From Megamonas hypermegale (GTDB taxonomy: Bacteria > Bacillota > Negativicutes > Selenomonadales > Selenomonadaceae), in NCBI RefSeq assembly GCF_900187035.1, contig NZ_LT906446.1, forward strand, positions 186,001 to 250,000: a stretch of DNA of 64,000 bases, in the 5' to 3' direction. Below are positions 54,277 through 64,000 of the stretch, in pieces. A model generated the notes under the pieces. It saw only the letters and a list, made by a program, of their open reading frames with translations. It made no database searches and had not been told where the DNA came from. Within the stretch, counting starts at the first letter, position 1. The number at the start of each line of letters is the position of its first letter. The position numbers and the translations under genes are program-made.

Positions 54277-54313
54277 AAGCTACTTCTTATTTCTAAGAAG
54301 TAGCCTTTGTTTT
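54277..54313. terminator. Bidirectional terminator after modC
   Basis: GCTACTTCTTA pairs perfectly with TAAGAAGTAGC (54279-54304), with A-rich and T-rich flanks. It serves modC and the converging kinase-like gene. Confidence 0.85.
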
Positions 54314-55746
54314 TATTTGTTTATAGTGAATTTAAAGCCTGTGTATTCATCAGCTTGCTGTTCATACGTCAATTTAATATTGTGCAATTTAGCTAAATGT
54401 TGAGCAATAGATAATTCGATGCTAGAAAAAAGACTGTCATCTGGTTTAGTAGCGTAAAATTGTGGGAATACATCAGGTAATTGCGTCAGTGATACTTCAG
54501 AATTACTATTTTGGAAGAAAATATAATAATGCTGTGCATCTTCTGTTACTTTAATATGCAAAGTACTGTTTGAAGGATAAAGTTGAATGGCTTTATCGAG
54601 CGTTTCGCAAAACATTTGTTTTAAACGATTAGCGTCCCCTGTGAATAAAATGAGATTGTTAACTAAATCAAAATGCGTTTTAAATGAAATCTGTTTATCA
54701 TCAGCTACTTTTTGACGTGCCTTTATACTATCTTGTAAAACATCAAGTATATTCAATAAATCCTTTCGCATAGAAAAATCTACATCTGTTATTTGCGTTA
54801 AATTAAGTAAATTATTAGTGAGATGTTGCATTTTTTCTATTTCTTTAGTCATTTTGTTGACTGTAGCTTTAGTTAAAGCATTTTTATTATTAGCTGTTAA
54901 TTCGTTGAGACTTGCTTTTATCTCTTTTATTGGTGAATGCAACTTATATGCCGTTTTGACGATTATATCTGAGCAAGATTTTTCTTTAAATTGAGTTGTA
55001 TTTTCCATATTCTTTAAATAGAAAGAGAGTTTATTTAGGTTTTGTGCTAAAAGTGCTATTTCATCTGTTGATTTAGTTTTTATTTGTGTGTCGTAATTAT
55101 GATTCATCATCTTTTGCATGAATTTGTTGAGTACATTTAAAGATAAGATGTATTTGCGAACTAAATAGCGCAGTAAGAATAATGATATAAAGAATAAAAT
55201 GACAGTGCAAAATAATAAAATGGCAATGCCATCATACCAGCTGTGTTGAATCGATGGTAACTCATCGTGTAAAAGTAATGCAGCTTTTACTTCACCAGCT
55301 TTATTATAAACGGGAACACCTATAGTGATATAATTTGGATTGGTGAAAGCGGCAAAATCTTTAGAGCGAATATTTTGTCCTGTGAAAATCGTTTGAATGT
55401 CATTTTGACATTGCGGTGAAATCTGATTGTAATTTAGATTAGGATAGGAACGACTTCCAACCATCTGTAAGGTATTTTTGTCAACAAGCCATATTTCATT
55501 TTGGTTTAAAACGTTTAATAGTTGTAAAACATTATTATTGTAAATAAGTGTGATTGGAACATTATCAGCGGTTGTTTTACTTAAAACGTCAGCAAATGAT
55601 AAAGCTGTTGTTTCTAAGCGACTATTTTCTACATCATTAGCATGTTTTAAGAAAATAAAACCAAAACAGATACTAAAGATGATGACAAAGAATAAGAGTA
55701 TAGAAGTTAAAATAAGCATTAATTTATTGATAAGTTTAAATGGCAT
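54313..55746 (-). CDS. Degenerate orphan sensor histidine kinase
   Basis: This 477-residue protein has a membrane helix (about 10-33), an extracytoplasmic sensor domain (35-165), a second helix (172-195), a HAMP-like segment and a dimerisation region with His270 in YKLHSPIKE. The ATP-binding domain is recognisable but eroded. The N-box reads ETLDKAI (Lys for the key Asn), the G1 box is QNSNS instead of DxGxG, and the G2 box lacks its glycines (LFSSIELSIAQ). The F-box VFPQFY remains. ATP binding looks lost, so it may be a pseudokinase. No response regulator is adjacent. It converges on modC, but no functional link is shown. Confidence 0.8.
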   Translation of the reverse strand: MPFKLINKLMLILTSILLFFVIIFSICFGFIFLKHANDVENSRLETTALSFADVLSKTTADNVPITLIYNNNVLQLLNVLNQNEIWLVDKNTLQMVGSRSYPNLNYNQISPQCQNDIQTIFTGQNIRSKDFAAFTNPNYITIGVPVYNKAGEVKAALLLHDELPSIQHSWYDGIAILLFCTVILFFISLFLLRYLVRKYILSLNVLNKFMQKMMNHNYDTQIKTKSTDEIALLAQNLNKLSFYLKNMENTTQFKEKSCSDIIVKTAYKLHSPIKEIKASLNELTANNKNALTKATVNKMTKEIEKMQHLTNNLLNLTQITDVDFSMRKDLLNILDVLQDSIKARQKVADDKQISFKTHFDLVNNLILFTGDANRLKQMFCETLDKAIQLYPSNSTLHIKVTEDAQHYYIFFQNSNSEVSLTQLPDVFPQFYATKPDDSLFSSIELSIAQHLAKLHNIKLTYEQQADEYTGFKFTINK

Positions 55747-55867
55747 GATAAAGTACCTCGATAAATTTCATTAGTATATATAGAATTTTATCACAAAAAT
55801 AAAGAAGAAAAAATATCTTGAATGATATATACTATTATTAGAAAGAATATTGAAAGGAGATGATAAT

Positions 55868-56029
55868 ATGCGTAAATTAGTAACGTTATTAATGACGGCA
55901 TTTATGCTGGCAAGCTTCTCCGCTGGTGTTTTTGCACAAGAAAAAACAAATTATGACTTTAACAGAGTTGGTGATGGATATCATTGCGATTATGATAATG
56001 GACATCATCATGATGACCGTTGCTGGTGA
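55868..56029 (+). CDS. Small secreted His/Asp-rich peptide
   Basis: This 53-residue protein has a clear signal peptide (MRKLVTLLMTAFMLASFSAG, cleavage likely at VFA-QE). The mature part is about 30 residues and ends HCDYDNGHHHDDRCW. Two Cys could form a disulphide, and the His/Asp cluster could bind a metal. The ribosome binding site GAAAGGAGATG is strong and a terminator follows, so it is a free-standing gene. It is divergent from the degenerate kinase and just upstream of the 23S promoter. I recognise no family. Confidence 0.7.
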   Translation: MRKLVTLLMTAFMLASFSAGVFAQEKTNYDFNRVGDGYHCDYDNGHHHDDRCW

Positions 56030-56039
56030 CTGAAATAAC

Positions 56040-56073
56040 AAGGGTATGAGGCCTTTCTCATGCCCTTTTAAAT
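56040..56073 (+). terminator. Terminator after the small secreted peptide
   Basis: GGGTATGAG pairs with CTCATGCCC (one G-T pair) across GCCTTT, followed by a T-rich run. Confidence 0.75.
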
Positions 56074-56112
56074 ATTTTTTTTAGAAAATGTAAATTTTTT
56101 TAAAAAAAAGTG

Positions 56113-56141
56113 TTGACATGATGGCAATAATTTAATATACT
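56113..56141 (+). promoter_or_regulatory. Second rRNA promoter, ahead of tRNA-Ile and 23S
   Basis: TTGACA (56113-56118) and TATACT (56136-56141) are 17 bases apart, with AAAAAAAAGTG upstream and ATAGAAGCTGGCTC downstream, nearly the same as the 16S promoter at 47643. The 23S leader also has GTTCTTTGAAAACT (about 56287-56300), the same boxA-like motif. Confidence 0.85.
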
Positions 56142-56204
56142 ATAGAAGCTGGCTCGTGAGCCAACAGAAAAGAGAAAGCCTTAAGGGCTTGAACATAAGA
56201 ATAT

Positions 56205-56281
<77 letters not shown>

Positions 56282-56438
56282 TAATTGTTCTTTGAAAACT
56301 GCACAGAAGAATATAAATGCAAAAAACTAATTCACCGAAAAGAAAAGCAAATGCTTCTCTTAGAGTTTAGTGGATTGAACCAAGCATTTTAGGATTTAAA
56401 AAAACATTAGCGAAGACAAAAGCAAATGACCTTAAGTA

Positions 56439-59349
<2,911 letters not shown>

Positions 59350-59417
59350 AAAGCTTGGTAGAGCAAGAAATTCTTCTGTGAAGTTTTGAGGGAACAAAAG
59401 ACCTCAGAAAAAAGAAT

Positions 59418-59535
59418 ATCCGGTGATGATGCCTAAATGGAACCACCTGTATCCATACCGAACACAGTAGTTAAGCATTTAGAGGCCGAAAGTACTTGCA
59501 TGGAAACGTGCTGGGAGGATAGGAAGTTGCCGGTT
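59418..59535 (+). rRNA. rrf: 5S ribosomal RNA
   Basis: It runs from TATCCGGTGATGATGCC to GTTGCCGGTTA, with CCGAACACAGTAGTTAAGC in the central domain. The terminal stem CCGG pairs both ends. Length is about 118 bases. Confidence 0.93.
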
Positions 59536-59578
59536 AATAAGTTTTATACTTTTATATAAAGCTTAGATAATGGAATAT

Positions 59579-59656
59579 GGCGGCTATGGTGAAGCGGTCA
59601 ACACGGCGGATTGTGGCTCCGTTATTGCGTGGGTTCGATCCCCACTAGTCGCCCCA
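59579..59656 (+). tRNA. tRNA-His (GTG)
   Basis: Acceptor GCGGCTA/TAGTCGC with an extra G at position -1 opposite C73, as required for tRNA-His. The anticodon is GTG at 59613-59615 and CCA is encoded. Confidence 0.95.
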
Positions 59657-59665
59657 TTACTTTAT

Positions 59666-59741
59666 AGGGGTATAGCTCAATTGGTAGAGTAGTGGTCTCC
59701 AAAACCATTGGTTGTGGGTTCAAGTCCTACTGCCCCTGCCA
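59666..59741 (+). tRNA. tRNA-Trp (CCA)
   Basis: Acceptor AGGGGTA/TGCCCCT, anticodon CCA at 59699-59701, TTCAAGT T-loop and a 3' CCA. It lies nine bases after tRNA-His in the same transcript. Confidence 0.95.
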
Positions 59742-59752
59742 TTATCATTATA

Positions 59753-59779
59753 ACTTCGGTTTTGCCGAAGCTTTTTTAG
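59753..59779 (+). terminator. Terminator after tRNA-Trp
   Basis: CTTCGG-TTTTG-CCGAAG followed by six T ends the 23S-5S-tRNA unit. Confidence 0.85.
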
Positions 59780-59793
59780 TAAATTTTAAATAT

Positions 59794-59883
59794 GGAGTGA
59801 TACTCAAGAGGCTGAAGAGGACGGTTTGCTAAATCGTTAGGCGGCTTCGCCGTGCGAGAGTTCGAATCTCTCTCACTCCGCCA
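59794..59883 (+). tRNA. tRNA-Ser (GCT)
   Basis: This 90-base tRNA has the long variable arm of class II (GGCGGCTTCGCCGT), acceptor GGAGTGA/TCACTCC, anticodon GCT at 59828-59830 and an encoded CCA. It lies after the previous terminator, so it needs read-through or its own promoter. Confidence 0.96.
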
Positions 59884-59894
59884 CTTTGTAAACA

Positions 59895-59934
59895 TTAGCG
59901 ATATCAGAAAAAATCTGATATCGCTTTTTTGTTG
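59895..59934 (+). terminator. Terminator after tRNA-Ser
   Basis: AGCGATATCAG pairs with CTGATATCGCT across an A-rich loop, followed by six T. Confidence 0.85.
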
Positions 59935-60003
59935 TCGCCGAATAGGTATGATAAAACCCACAGTTTAACTGGGGGTTGTTAAGAATTCTTAAAGAAAAGG
60001 AAA

Positions 60004-60059
60004 GAACCTCCGTACTACAATATAAGTGGTCTGGCAACCATATAAAGTATAGGAGGTTC
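60004..60059 (+). promoter_or_regulatory. Hairpin hiding the tnpA ribosome binding site
   Basis: GAACCTCCGTACT (60004-60016) pairs with AGTAT-A-GGAGGTTC (60046-60059, one bulged A). The paired GGAGG is the ribosome binding site of tnpA, so translation should be strongly reduced. A similar structural block is known for enterobacterial IS200. Confidence 0.8.
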
Positions 60060-60065
60060 GTGTCA

Positions 60066-60530
60066 ATGAATGATATAAAAAGTTTATCACATAGTAAGTG
60101 GAGATGTAAATATCATATTGTTTTTGCACCAAAATACCGTAGACAAGTTATTTATAAAAAAATAAGAGTAGATATAGGAAAGATATTAAGACAGTTATGC
60201 AAAAGAAAAAAAGTAGAAATAATAGAAGCAGAATGTTGCCCAAATCATATCCATATGTTAGTGGCAATACCACCGCATTTGAGTGTAGCAGGATTTATGG
60301 GGTATTTGAAAAGTAAGAGTAGTTTGATGATATTTGATAGACATGCAAATTTAAAATATAAGTATGGAAATAGACATTTTTGGTGCAGAGGATATTATGT
60401 AGATACAGTAGGAAAATATGAAAATGCGATAAAAGAATATATAAAAAACCAATTAGAAGAAGACATAATGATAGATCAAATAAGTTTAAAAGAATATATA
60501 GACCCGTTTACAGGTAGCAAGGGACAATAA
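60066..60530 (+). CDS. tnpA: IS200-family Y1 transposase TnpA
   Basis: This protein has 154 residues from the ATG after AGGAGGTTCGTGTCA; the frame stays open further upstream, but only this start has a ribosome binding site. The HUH motif is H61-I-H63 in CCPNHIHMLV, and the probable catalytic Tyr125 is in KEYIKNQ after RGYYVDTVG. It cuts and joins single-stranded DNA at end hairpins. The full length and intact motifs suggest it is functional. Confidence 0.95.
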   Translation: MNDIKSLSHSKWRCKYHIVFAPKYRRQVIYKKIRVDIGKILRQLCKRKKVEIIEAECCPNHIHMLVAIPPHLSVAGFMGYLKSKSSLMIFDRHANLKYKYGNRHFWCRGYYVDTVGKYENAIKEYIKNQLEEDIMIDQISLKEYIDPFTGSKGQ

Positions 60531-60540
60531 GGCAAAAATA

Positions 60541-60645
60541 AAAGCCCCAAAGAGGGGCTTTGCCAGTGAAAAAAATGTGGTTGTCAGATTATTCAGCGCA
60601 TCTTTTAAGATGCAACCACAAGAGAAAAACCCTTATAGGGTTGAG
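60541..60645 (+). ncRNA. Structured 3' region of the IS200 element
   Basis: Two stems follow tnpA: AAAGCCCC/GGGGCTTT (60542-60562), and TGTGGTTG pairing with CAACCACA around an inner GCATCTTTTAAGATGC hairpin (about 60576-60621). The first may be the tnpA terminator. Whether the second is a functional RNA is not known. Confidence 0.4.
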
Positions 60646-60681
60646 CAAACCACCAGTTTAACTGGTGGTTTTGATTTAAAA

Positions 60682-61407
60682 TTATATGATGTTAAGTATT
60701 TTGGCAATACTATAAGCAGAGATACTAGCTAACATTGGAGCAATGATTGGAATCCATGCATAACGCCAATCAGATTCTCCTTTACCAGAGATAGATAATA
60801 ATGCATGAGCTATACATGGCCCTAAATCACGGGCTGGATTTATAGCATAACCAGTAGGACCACCAAGACTTAGACCTATTGCCCAAATTAAAATTCCTAC
60901 GATATACGTACCGAGACCAGATGGAAATGAACCATTATTAGGATTAAAAATAGCAAAAATCAAAAATATAAGTATAAACGTACCGATAAATTCACAAGCA
61001 AAATTATAACCGTAATTTCTAACAGCTGGAATAGTGGCAAAAACGCCTAATTTGGTCTTTTCATTTTCTGTAAGTGCCCAATGTGGTAAATAAGCGATAT
61101 ATACGATAACAGCGCCTAAAATTGCTCCAAGTATTTGTACACACATAGTAGCTAAAGCTTGAGTTCCTGTATAAATACCATTTAATGTTTTGGCTAAAGT
61201 AAGTGCAGGATTTAAATCGGCTTGAGGAGCTCCAAGTGCTGTAGATGTAAATGCACCCATTATTACACCAAATCCCCAAGCAGCAGTAATTACTATCCAA
61301 CCACTATTTTCTCCTTTAGAACCTTTTAAAGAAACGTTGGCGACTACACCACAACCAAAAGTAATAAGAATGGCTGTACCAATAAATTCTCCTAATAAAT
61401 TGTCCAT
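60682..61407 (-). CDS. glpF: Aquaglyceroporin (glycerol facilitator type)
   Basis: This 241-residue MIP-family channel has six membrane helices and two half-helices with NPA motifs, in ADLNPALT (about residue 66) and AINPARD (about 192). The Asp after the second NPAR is typical of glycerol-conducting members. It may carry glycerol, lactate or other small solutes. On the plus-strand map its end is next to the IS200 right end, whose hairpin may act as its terminator. No glycerol kinase is adjacent. Confidence 0.9.
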   Translation of the reverse strand: MDNLLGEFIGTAILITFGCGVVANVSLKGSKGENSGWIVITAAWGFGVIMGAFTSTALGAPQADLNPALTLAKTLNGIYTGTQALATMCVQILGAILGAVIVYIAYLPHWALTENEKTKLGVFATIPAVRNYGYNFACEFIGTFILIFLIFAIFNPNNGSFPSGLGTYIVGILIWAIGLSLGGPTGYAINPARDLGPCIAHALLSISGKGESDWRYAWIPIIAPMLASISAYSIAKILNII

Positions 61408-61504
61408 AAAAATAATCTCCTTTCATATAGTTATTAAAGAATAAAGTAAATTTTAAATTTATTTTGGATGTTTTAGATGAAAAAACCATTAGAAGATTTT
61501 ATTA

Positions 61505-61562
61505 TAAAAAATACACCACCAAAAGTTAAATATGATGTCTAATTTTTGGCGGTGTATTATAA
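61505..61562 (-). terminator. Terminator between fhs and glpF
   Basis: AATACACCACCAAAA pairs with TTTTTGGCGGTGTATT (one G-T pair) across an AT-rich loop. It ends fhs transcription. Confidence 0.7.
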
Positions 61563-61573
61563 AATATTATTTT

Positions 61574-63241
61574 TTAGAATAAGCCTGTAATTTTGCCGTT
61601 TATATCAATATCCATATTTTCAGCAGCTGGTTTTTTAGGAAGTCCAGGCATTGTGAGTACATTACCTGTAAGAGCTACAATAAAGCCAGCACCAGCGCTT
61701 ATACGTAATTCACGAACAGTGATTCTAAAGCCAGTTGGTGCACCGAGTTTTGTTTGGTCATCGCTCAAGGAGTATTGAGTTTTAGCCATGCAAATTGGCA
61801 TTTTATCAAGCCCAGCAGCTTCGAGTTCTGCGATAGTTTTTTCAACAGCTGGAATGTAATTTACGCCGTCAGCACCGTAGATTTTAGTGGCAATTGCATT
61901 GATTTTATTTTTAATAGTATCGTTTTCATCATACATATAATGGAAATCGGAAGGTTTTTCTGCTGCTTCAATAACTTTTTTAGCAAGGTCAATAGCACCT
62001 TCGCCACCTTTTGCCCAAGCTTCAGAAATACTAACAGATGCGCCCATGCTTTCGCAAAGAGTTTTGAGTTCTTGTAATTCGTTTTCTGTATCTGTAGGAA
62101 ATGCATTGATAGCAACTACGATTGGTAAACCGAATTTATGAATGTTTTCAATGTGTTTAGCGAGGTTTGTCATACCTTTTTTGAGTGCTTCAATATTTTC
62201 TGTGCCAAGTTCAGTTTTAGCAAGTCCGCCGTGCATTTTTAAAGCGCGAATTGTTGCTACGATAACGACAGCATTTGGTTTAAAGCCAGTGAAGCGGCAT
62301 TTGATATCGAGGAATTTTTCAGCACCAAGGTCAGCACCGAAGCCTGCTTCTGTTACAGTGTAATCAGCCATTTTCAAAGCGTATTTTGTAGCCATTACGC
62401 TGTTGCAACCATGAGCGATATTAGCAAAAGGGCCACCATGAATGAGCGCAGGAGTACCTTCAAGTGTTTGTACAAGGTTTGGTTTGATTGCGTCTTTAAA
62501 TAATAATGTGAGTGCACCAGTTACGTTTAATTCTTTAGCACGAACAATACGGCCAGAACGTGTATAACCAATGATGATGTTGCCGAGGCGTTTTTTCATG
62601 TCTTCAAGGTCAGAAGTTAAGCATAAAATTGCCATCATTTCAGATGCAACAGTGATATCGAAACCAGTTTCACGAGGTACACCGTGTGCTTTACCGCCAA
62701 GACCACAGATAATATTGCGAAGTGCGCGGTCATTTAAGTCGAGAACGCGTTTCCAAGTGATACGGCGAACATCAAGGTCAAGTGCGTTACCTTGTTGAAT
62801 GTGATTGTCAATAACAGCTGCTAAAAGGTTATGAGCTGTAGTGATAGCATGGAAATCACCAGTGAAATGAAGGTTGATATCTTCCATAGGTACTACTTGA
62901 GAATATCCGCCACCAGCTGCACCGCCTTTAAGACCAAAGCAAGGACCAAGAGAAGGTTCACGAAGGGCAATTGTAGTTTTTTTGCCGAGTTTGTGAAGAG
63001 CATCACCAAGTCCAATGCTTGTTGTTGTTTTGCCTTCACCTGCTGGTGTAGGGTTAATAGCAGTAACGAGGATTAATTTACCATTTGGTCTGTTTTTTAA
63101 TGTATTCCAGTAATCAAGGGAAATTTTAGCTTTATATTTTCCATATAATTCAAGGTCATCTTCAGGGATTTCAAGGTGTTTAGCAATTTCAGTTATAGGC
63201 TGCATGACAGCTTCTTGAGCAATTTCAACATCTGTTTTCAT
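61574..63241 (-). CDS. fhs: Formate-tetrahydrofolate ligase
   Basis: This enzyme has 555 residues from the ATG 6-11 bases after GGAGGT (minus strand); the in-frame TTG at 63259 lies at that site and is rejected. P-loop [18 protein letters not shown] is at about residue 60. Other marks are [34 protein letters not shown] and the C-terminal [15 protein letters not shown]. It makes 10-formyl-THF from formate, ATP and THF, supplying purine and one-carbon metabolism. It lies downstream of folD and a ZTP riboswitch. Confidence 0.97.
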   Translation of the reverse strand: MKTDVEIAQEAVMQPITEIAKHLEIPEDDLELYGKYKAKISLDYWNTLKNRPNGKLILVTAINPTPAGEGKTTTSIGLGDALHKLGKKTTIALREPSLGPCFGLKGGAAGGGYSQVVPMEDINLHFTGDFHAITTAHNLLAAVIDNHIQQGNALDLDVRRITWKRVLDLNDRALRNIICGLGGKAHGVPRETGFDITVASEMMAILCLTSDLEDMKKRLGNIIIGYTRSGRIVRAKELNVTGALTLLFKDAIKPNLVQTLEGTPALIHGGPFANIAHGCNSVMATKYALKMADYTVTEAGFGADLGAEKFLDIKCRFTGFKPNAVVIVATIRALKMHGGLAKTELGTENIEALKKGMTNLAKHIENIHKFGLPIVVAINAFPTDTENELQELKTLCESMGASVSISEAWAKGGEGAIDLAKKVIEAAEKPSDFHYMYDENDTIKNKINAIATKIYGADGVNYIPAVEKTIAELEAAGLDKMPICMAKTQYSLSDDQTKLGAPTGFRITVRELRISAGAGFIVALTGNVLTMPGLPKKPAAENMDIDINGKITGLF

Positions 63242-63299
63242 TTGGGTAATTACCTCCAATTTGTTTTATATTACTATTATCTCATATCTCAGGACATAA

Positions 63300-63403
63300 A
63301 AAAACGCCTGAGCATATGATTTTATGCCCAGACGGTCGACTTTTTTGTAAATAGTACGGTTCACGTGGTTAATTCCACTTAAAATCCGTCAGTTCCGTAC
63401 CGT
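63300..63403 (-). promoter_or_regulatory. ZTP (pfl-type) riboswitch with terminator, upstream of fhs
   Basis: On the minus strand, right after the folD stop, ACGGTACGGAACTGACGG begins the aptamer. AAGTGGAATTAACCACGTG is the first hairpin, and CCGTCTGGGCA is the conserved 3' element of the pfl motif. The same CTGGGCA can instead pair with TATGCTCAGGC to form an 11-bp terminator stem followed by TTTTTT. Ligand ZTP or ZMP, signalling folate shortage, would favour the aptamer and let transcription continue into fhs. The family commonly controls fhs and purine genes. Confidence 0.85.
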
Positions 63404-64000
63404 TTATGAATTTATGTCTTTATTATAACAAAGTGCATATTGATTAGCAAGTTGCATTTTTAATGCTGTAACAGTATTTTGCATTAGCATAGCGATTGTC
63501 AAAAGACCTACGCCACCAGGTACAGGTGTGATAGCTCCAGCAACGTTTACGGCATTTTCAAAATCGACATCACCGACAAGTTTTTTTGGTGCAATGCGGT
63601 TAATGCCAACATCGATTACTGTAGCACCAGGTTTTATCATATCTGCTGTGATAAATTTTGGCTTACCAATAGCTGCAACTATAATATCTGCACTTTTACA
63701 TATTTCTTTTAAATTTTTTGTATGGGAATGGCAGATAGTAACTGTAGCATTTTTAGATAATAATAAATGTGCCATCGGTTTACCAACGATATTGCTGCGG
63801 CCGATTACAACGGCATGAGCGCCATCGATGTTTATATTGCTAGCTTCGAGCATTTTTAAGCAACCGTGTGGAGTACAAGGGATTAAAGCTTCTTGTCCAG
63901 TGACGAGCTTGCCTACATTGATAGGATGAAAACCATCTACATCTTTAAATGGATTTATTTCATTTAAAATTTCTTCTTCATGTTGCGCAATAGCTTTTGG
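63404..64000 (-). CDS. folD: Methylene-THF dehydrogenase/cyclohydrolase FolD (5' part outside the window)
   Basis: The frame is open to the window edge, giving the last 198 residues. FolD marks are [25 protein letters not shown], the dinucleotide-binding [18 protein letters not shown] and the C-terminal [19 protein letters not shown]. It interconverts methylene-, methenyl- and formyl-THF. The stop is directly followed by the ZTP riboswitch of fhs, so both one-carbon genes lie in tandem. Confidence 0.95.
   Translation of the reverse strand, partial: PKAIAQHEEEILNEINPFKDVDGFHPINVGKLVTGQEALIPCTPHGCLKMLEASNINIDGAHAVVIGRSNIVGKPMAHLLLSKNATVTICHSHTKNLKEICKSADIIVAAIGKPKFITADMIKPGATVIDVGINRIAPKKLVGDVDFENAVNVAGAITPVPGGVGLLTIAMLMQNTVTALKMQLANQYALCYNKDINS

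Larger units (their letters stand above)
59950..60675 (+). mobile_element. IS200-type insertion sequence (tnpA only)
   Basis: The left-end hairpin AACCC-CAGTTTAACTG-GGGTT (59955-59977) and the right-end hairpin AAACCACCAGTTTAACTGGTGG (60647-60671) share the core CAGTTTAACTG. They flank one Y1 transposase gene. There is no target duplication, as expected for IS200. Outer borders are approximate. Its end hairpins differ from those of the IStron, so it is not clear that this transposase could move the IStron. Confidence 0.85.

Noticed and set aside
63300-63403. Tetrahydrofolate riboswitch ahead of fhs
   Set aside because: The conserved CCGTCTGGGCA element and the AAGTGGAATTAACCACGTG hairpin match the ZTP/pfl type, not the THF type.

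Overview
The window is AT-rich chromosomal DNA from a diderm Firmicute (class Negativicutes, order Selenomonadales; a Megamonas-like organism is my best guess from gene content and base composition, not checked against a database). The evidence is a complete set of lipopolysaccharide and outer-membrane assembly genes (Mla, TolC, TamB, BamA, OmpH-like chaperones, Lpx, Kds, WaaA, MsbA, Lpt) next to Firmicute-type features: rRNA leaders with a boxA-like motif, mannose-family PTS, NiaR, formate-tetrahydrofolate ligase and strong AGGAGG ribosome binding sites.

1-35.9 kb is one long co-directional envelope cluster. A secreted biotinyl/lipoyl-like protein and a SpoIVB-S55-type protein come first. 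Then follow mlaE-mlaF-mlaD-tolC (lipid transport), tamB, bamA and three OmpH-like proteins (outer-membrane protein assembly), lpxD-lpxL-lpxC-fabZ-lpxA-lpxI-lpxB-msbA and a waaA-lpxK fusion (lipid A), kdsB-kdsA-kdsD-kdsC (Kdo), a second lpxL, lptC-lptA-lptB-lptFG (LPS export), a DUF3084 protein and a RuvC-like protein. Several hairpin terminators inside the cluster imply more than one transcription unit.

36.0-44.4 kb holds a sugar-sensing block: a membrane-anchored periplasmic binding protein, a NarL-type histidine kinase and response regulator, and a second anchored binding protein without permeases. A mannose-type PTS (EIIA, a frameshifted EIIB, EIIC, EIID), a small membrane protein and a HAD phosphatase follow. 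From about 42.6 to 46.9 kb (late EIID, HAD phosphatase, cstA, most of niaR) base and codon usage are clearly more GC-rich than on either side, with both edges inside genes; this looks like imported homologous DNA.

47.6-59.9 kb contains rRNA genes in an unusual split arrangement. 16S-tRNA-Ala ends at its own terminator. After 6.6 kb of unrelated genes (modA, modB, modC, a degenerate histidine kinase and two tiny membrane or secreted peptides), tRNA-Ile-23S-5S and tRNA-His, -Trp and -Ser begin from a near-identical second rRNA promoter.

The most striking object is inside modC. A 1,833-bp IStron at 51430-53262 combines a group I self-splicing intron (P, Q, R and S core motifs, P7 and P9) with a tnpB gene of the IS200/IS605 superfamily and an omegaRNA-like 3' end. 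It sits directly after TTGAT, interrupts modC after codon 12, and its removal at the terminal G53262 restores the ModC frame with the spacing expected for the family. A 24-nt imperfect inverted repeat brackets tnpB and would loop it out of the intron fold.

59.9-64 kb holds a separate IS200-type element (tnpA only, with its ribosome binding site in a hairpin), then on the minus strand glpF, fhs and the end of folD, with a ZTP (pfl-type) riboswitch between folD and fhs. No CRISPR array, prophage or recognisable defence island was found.
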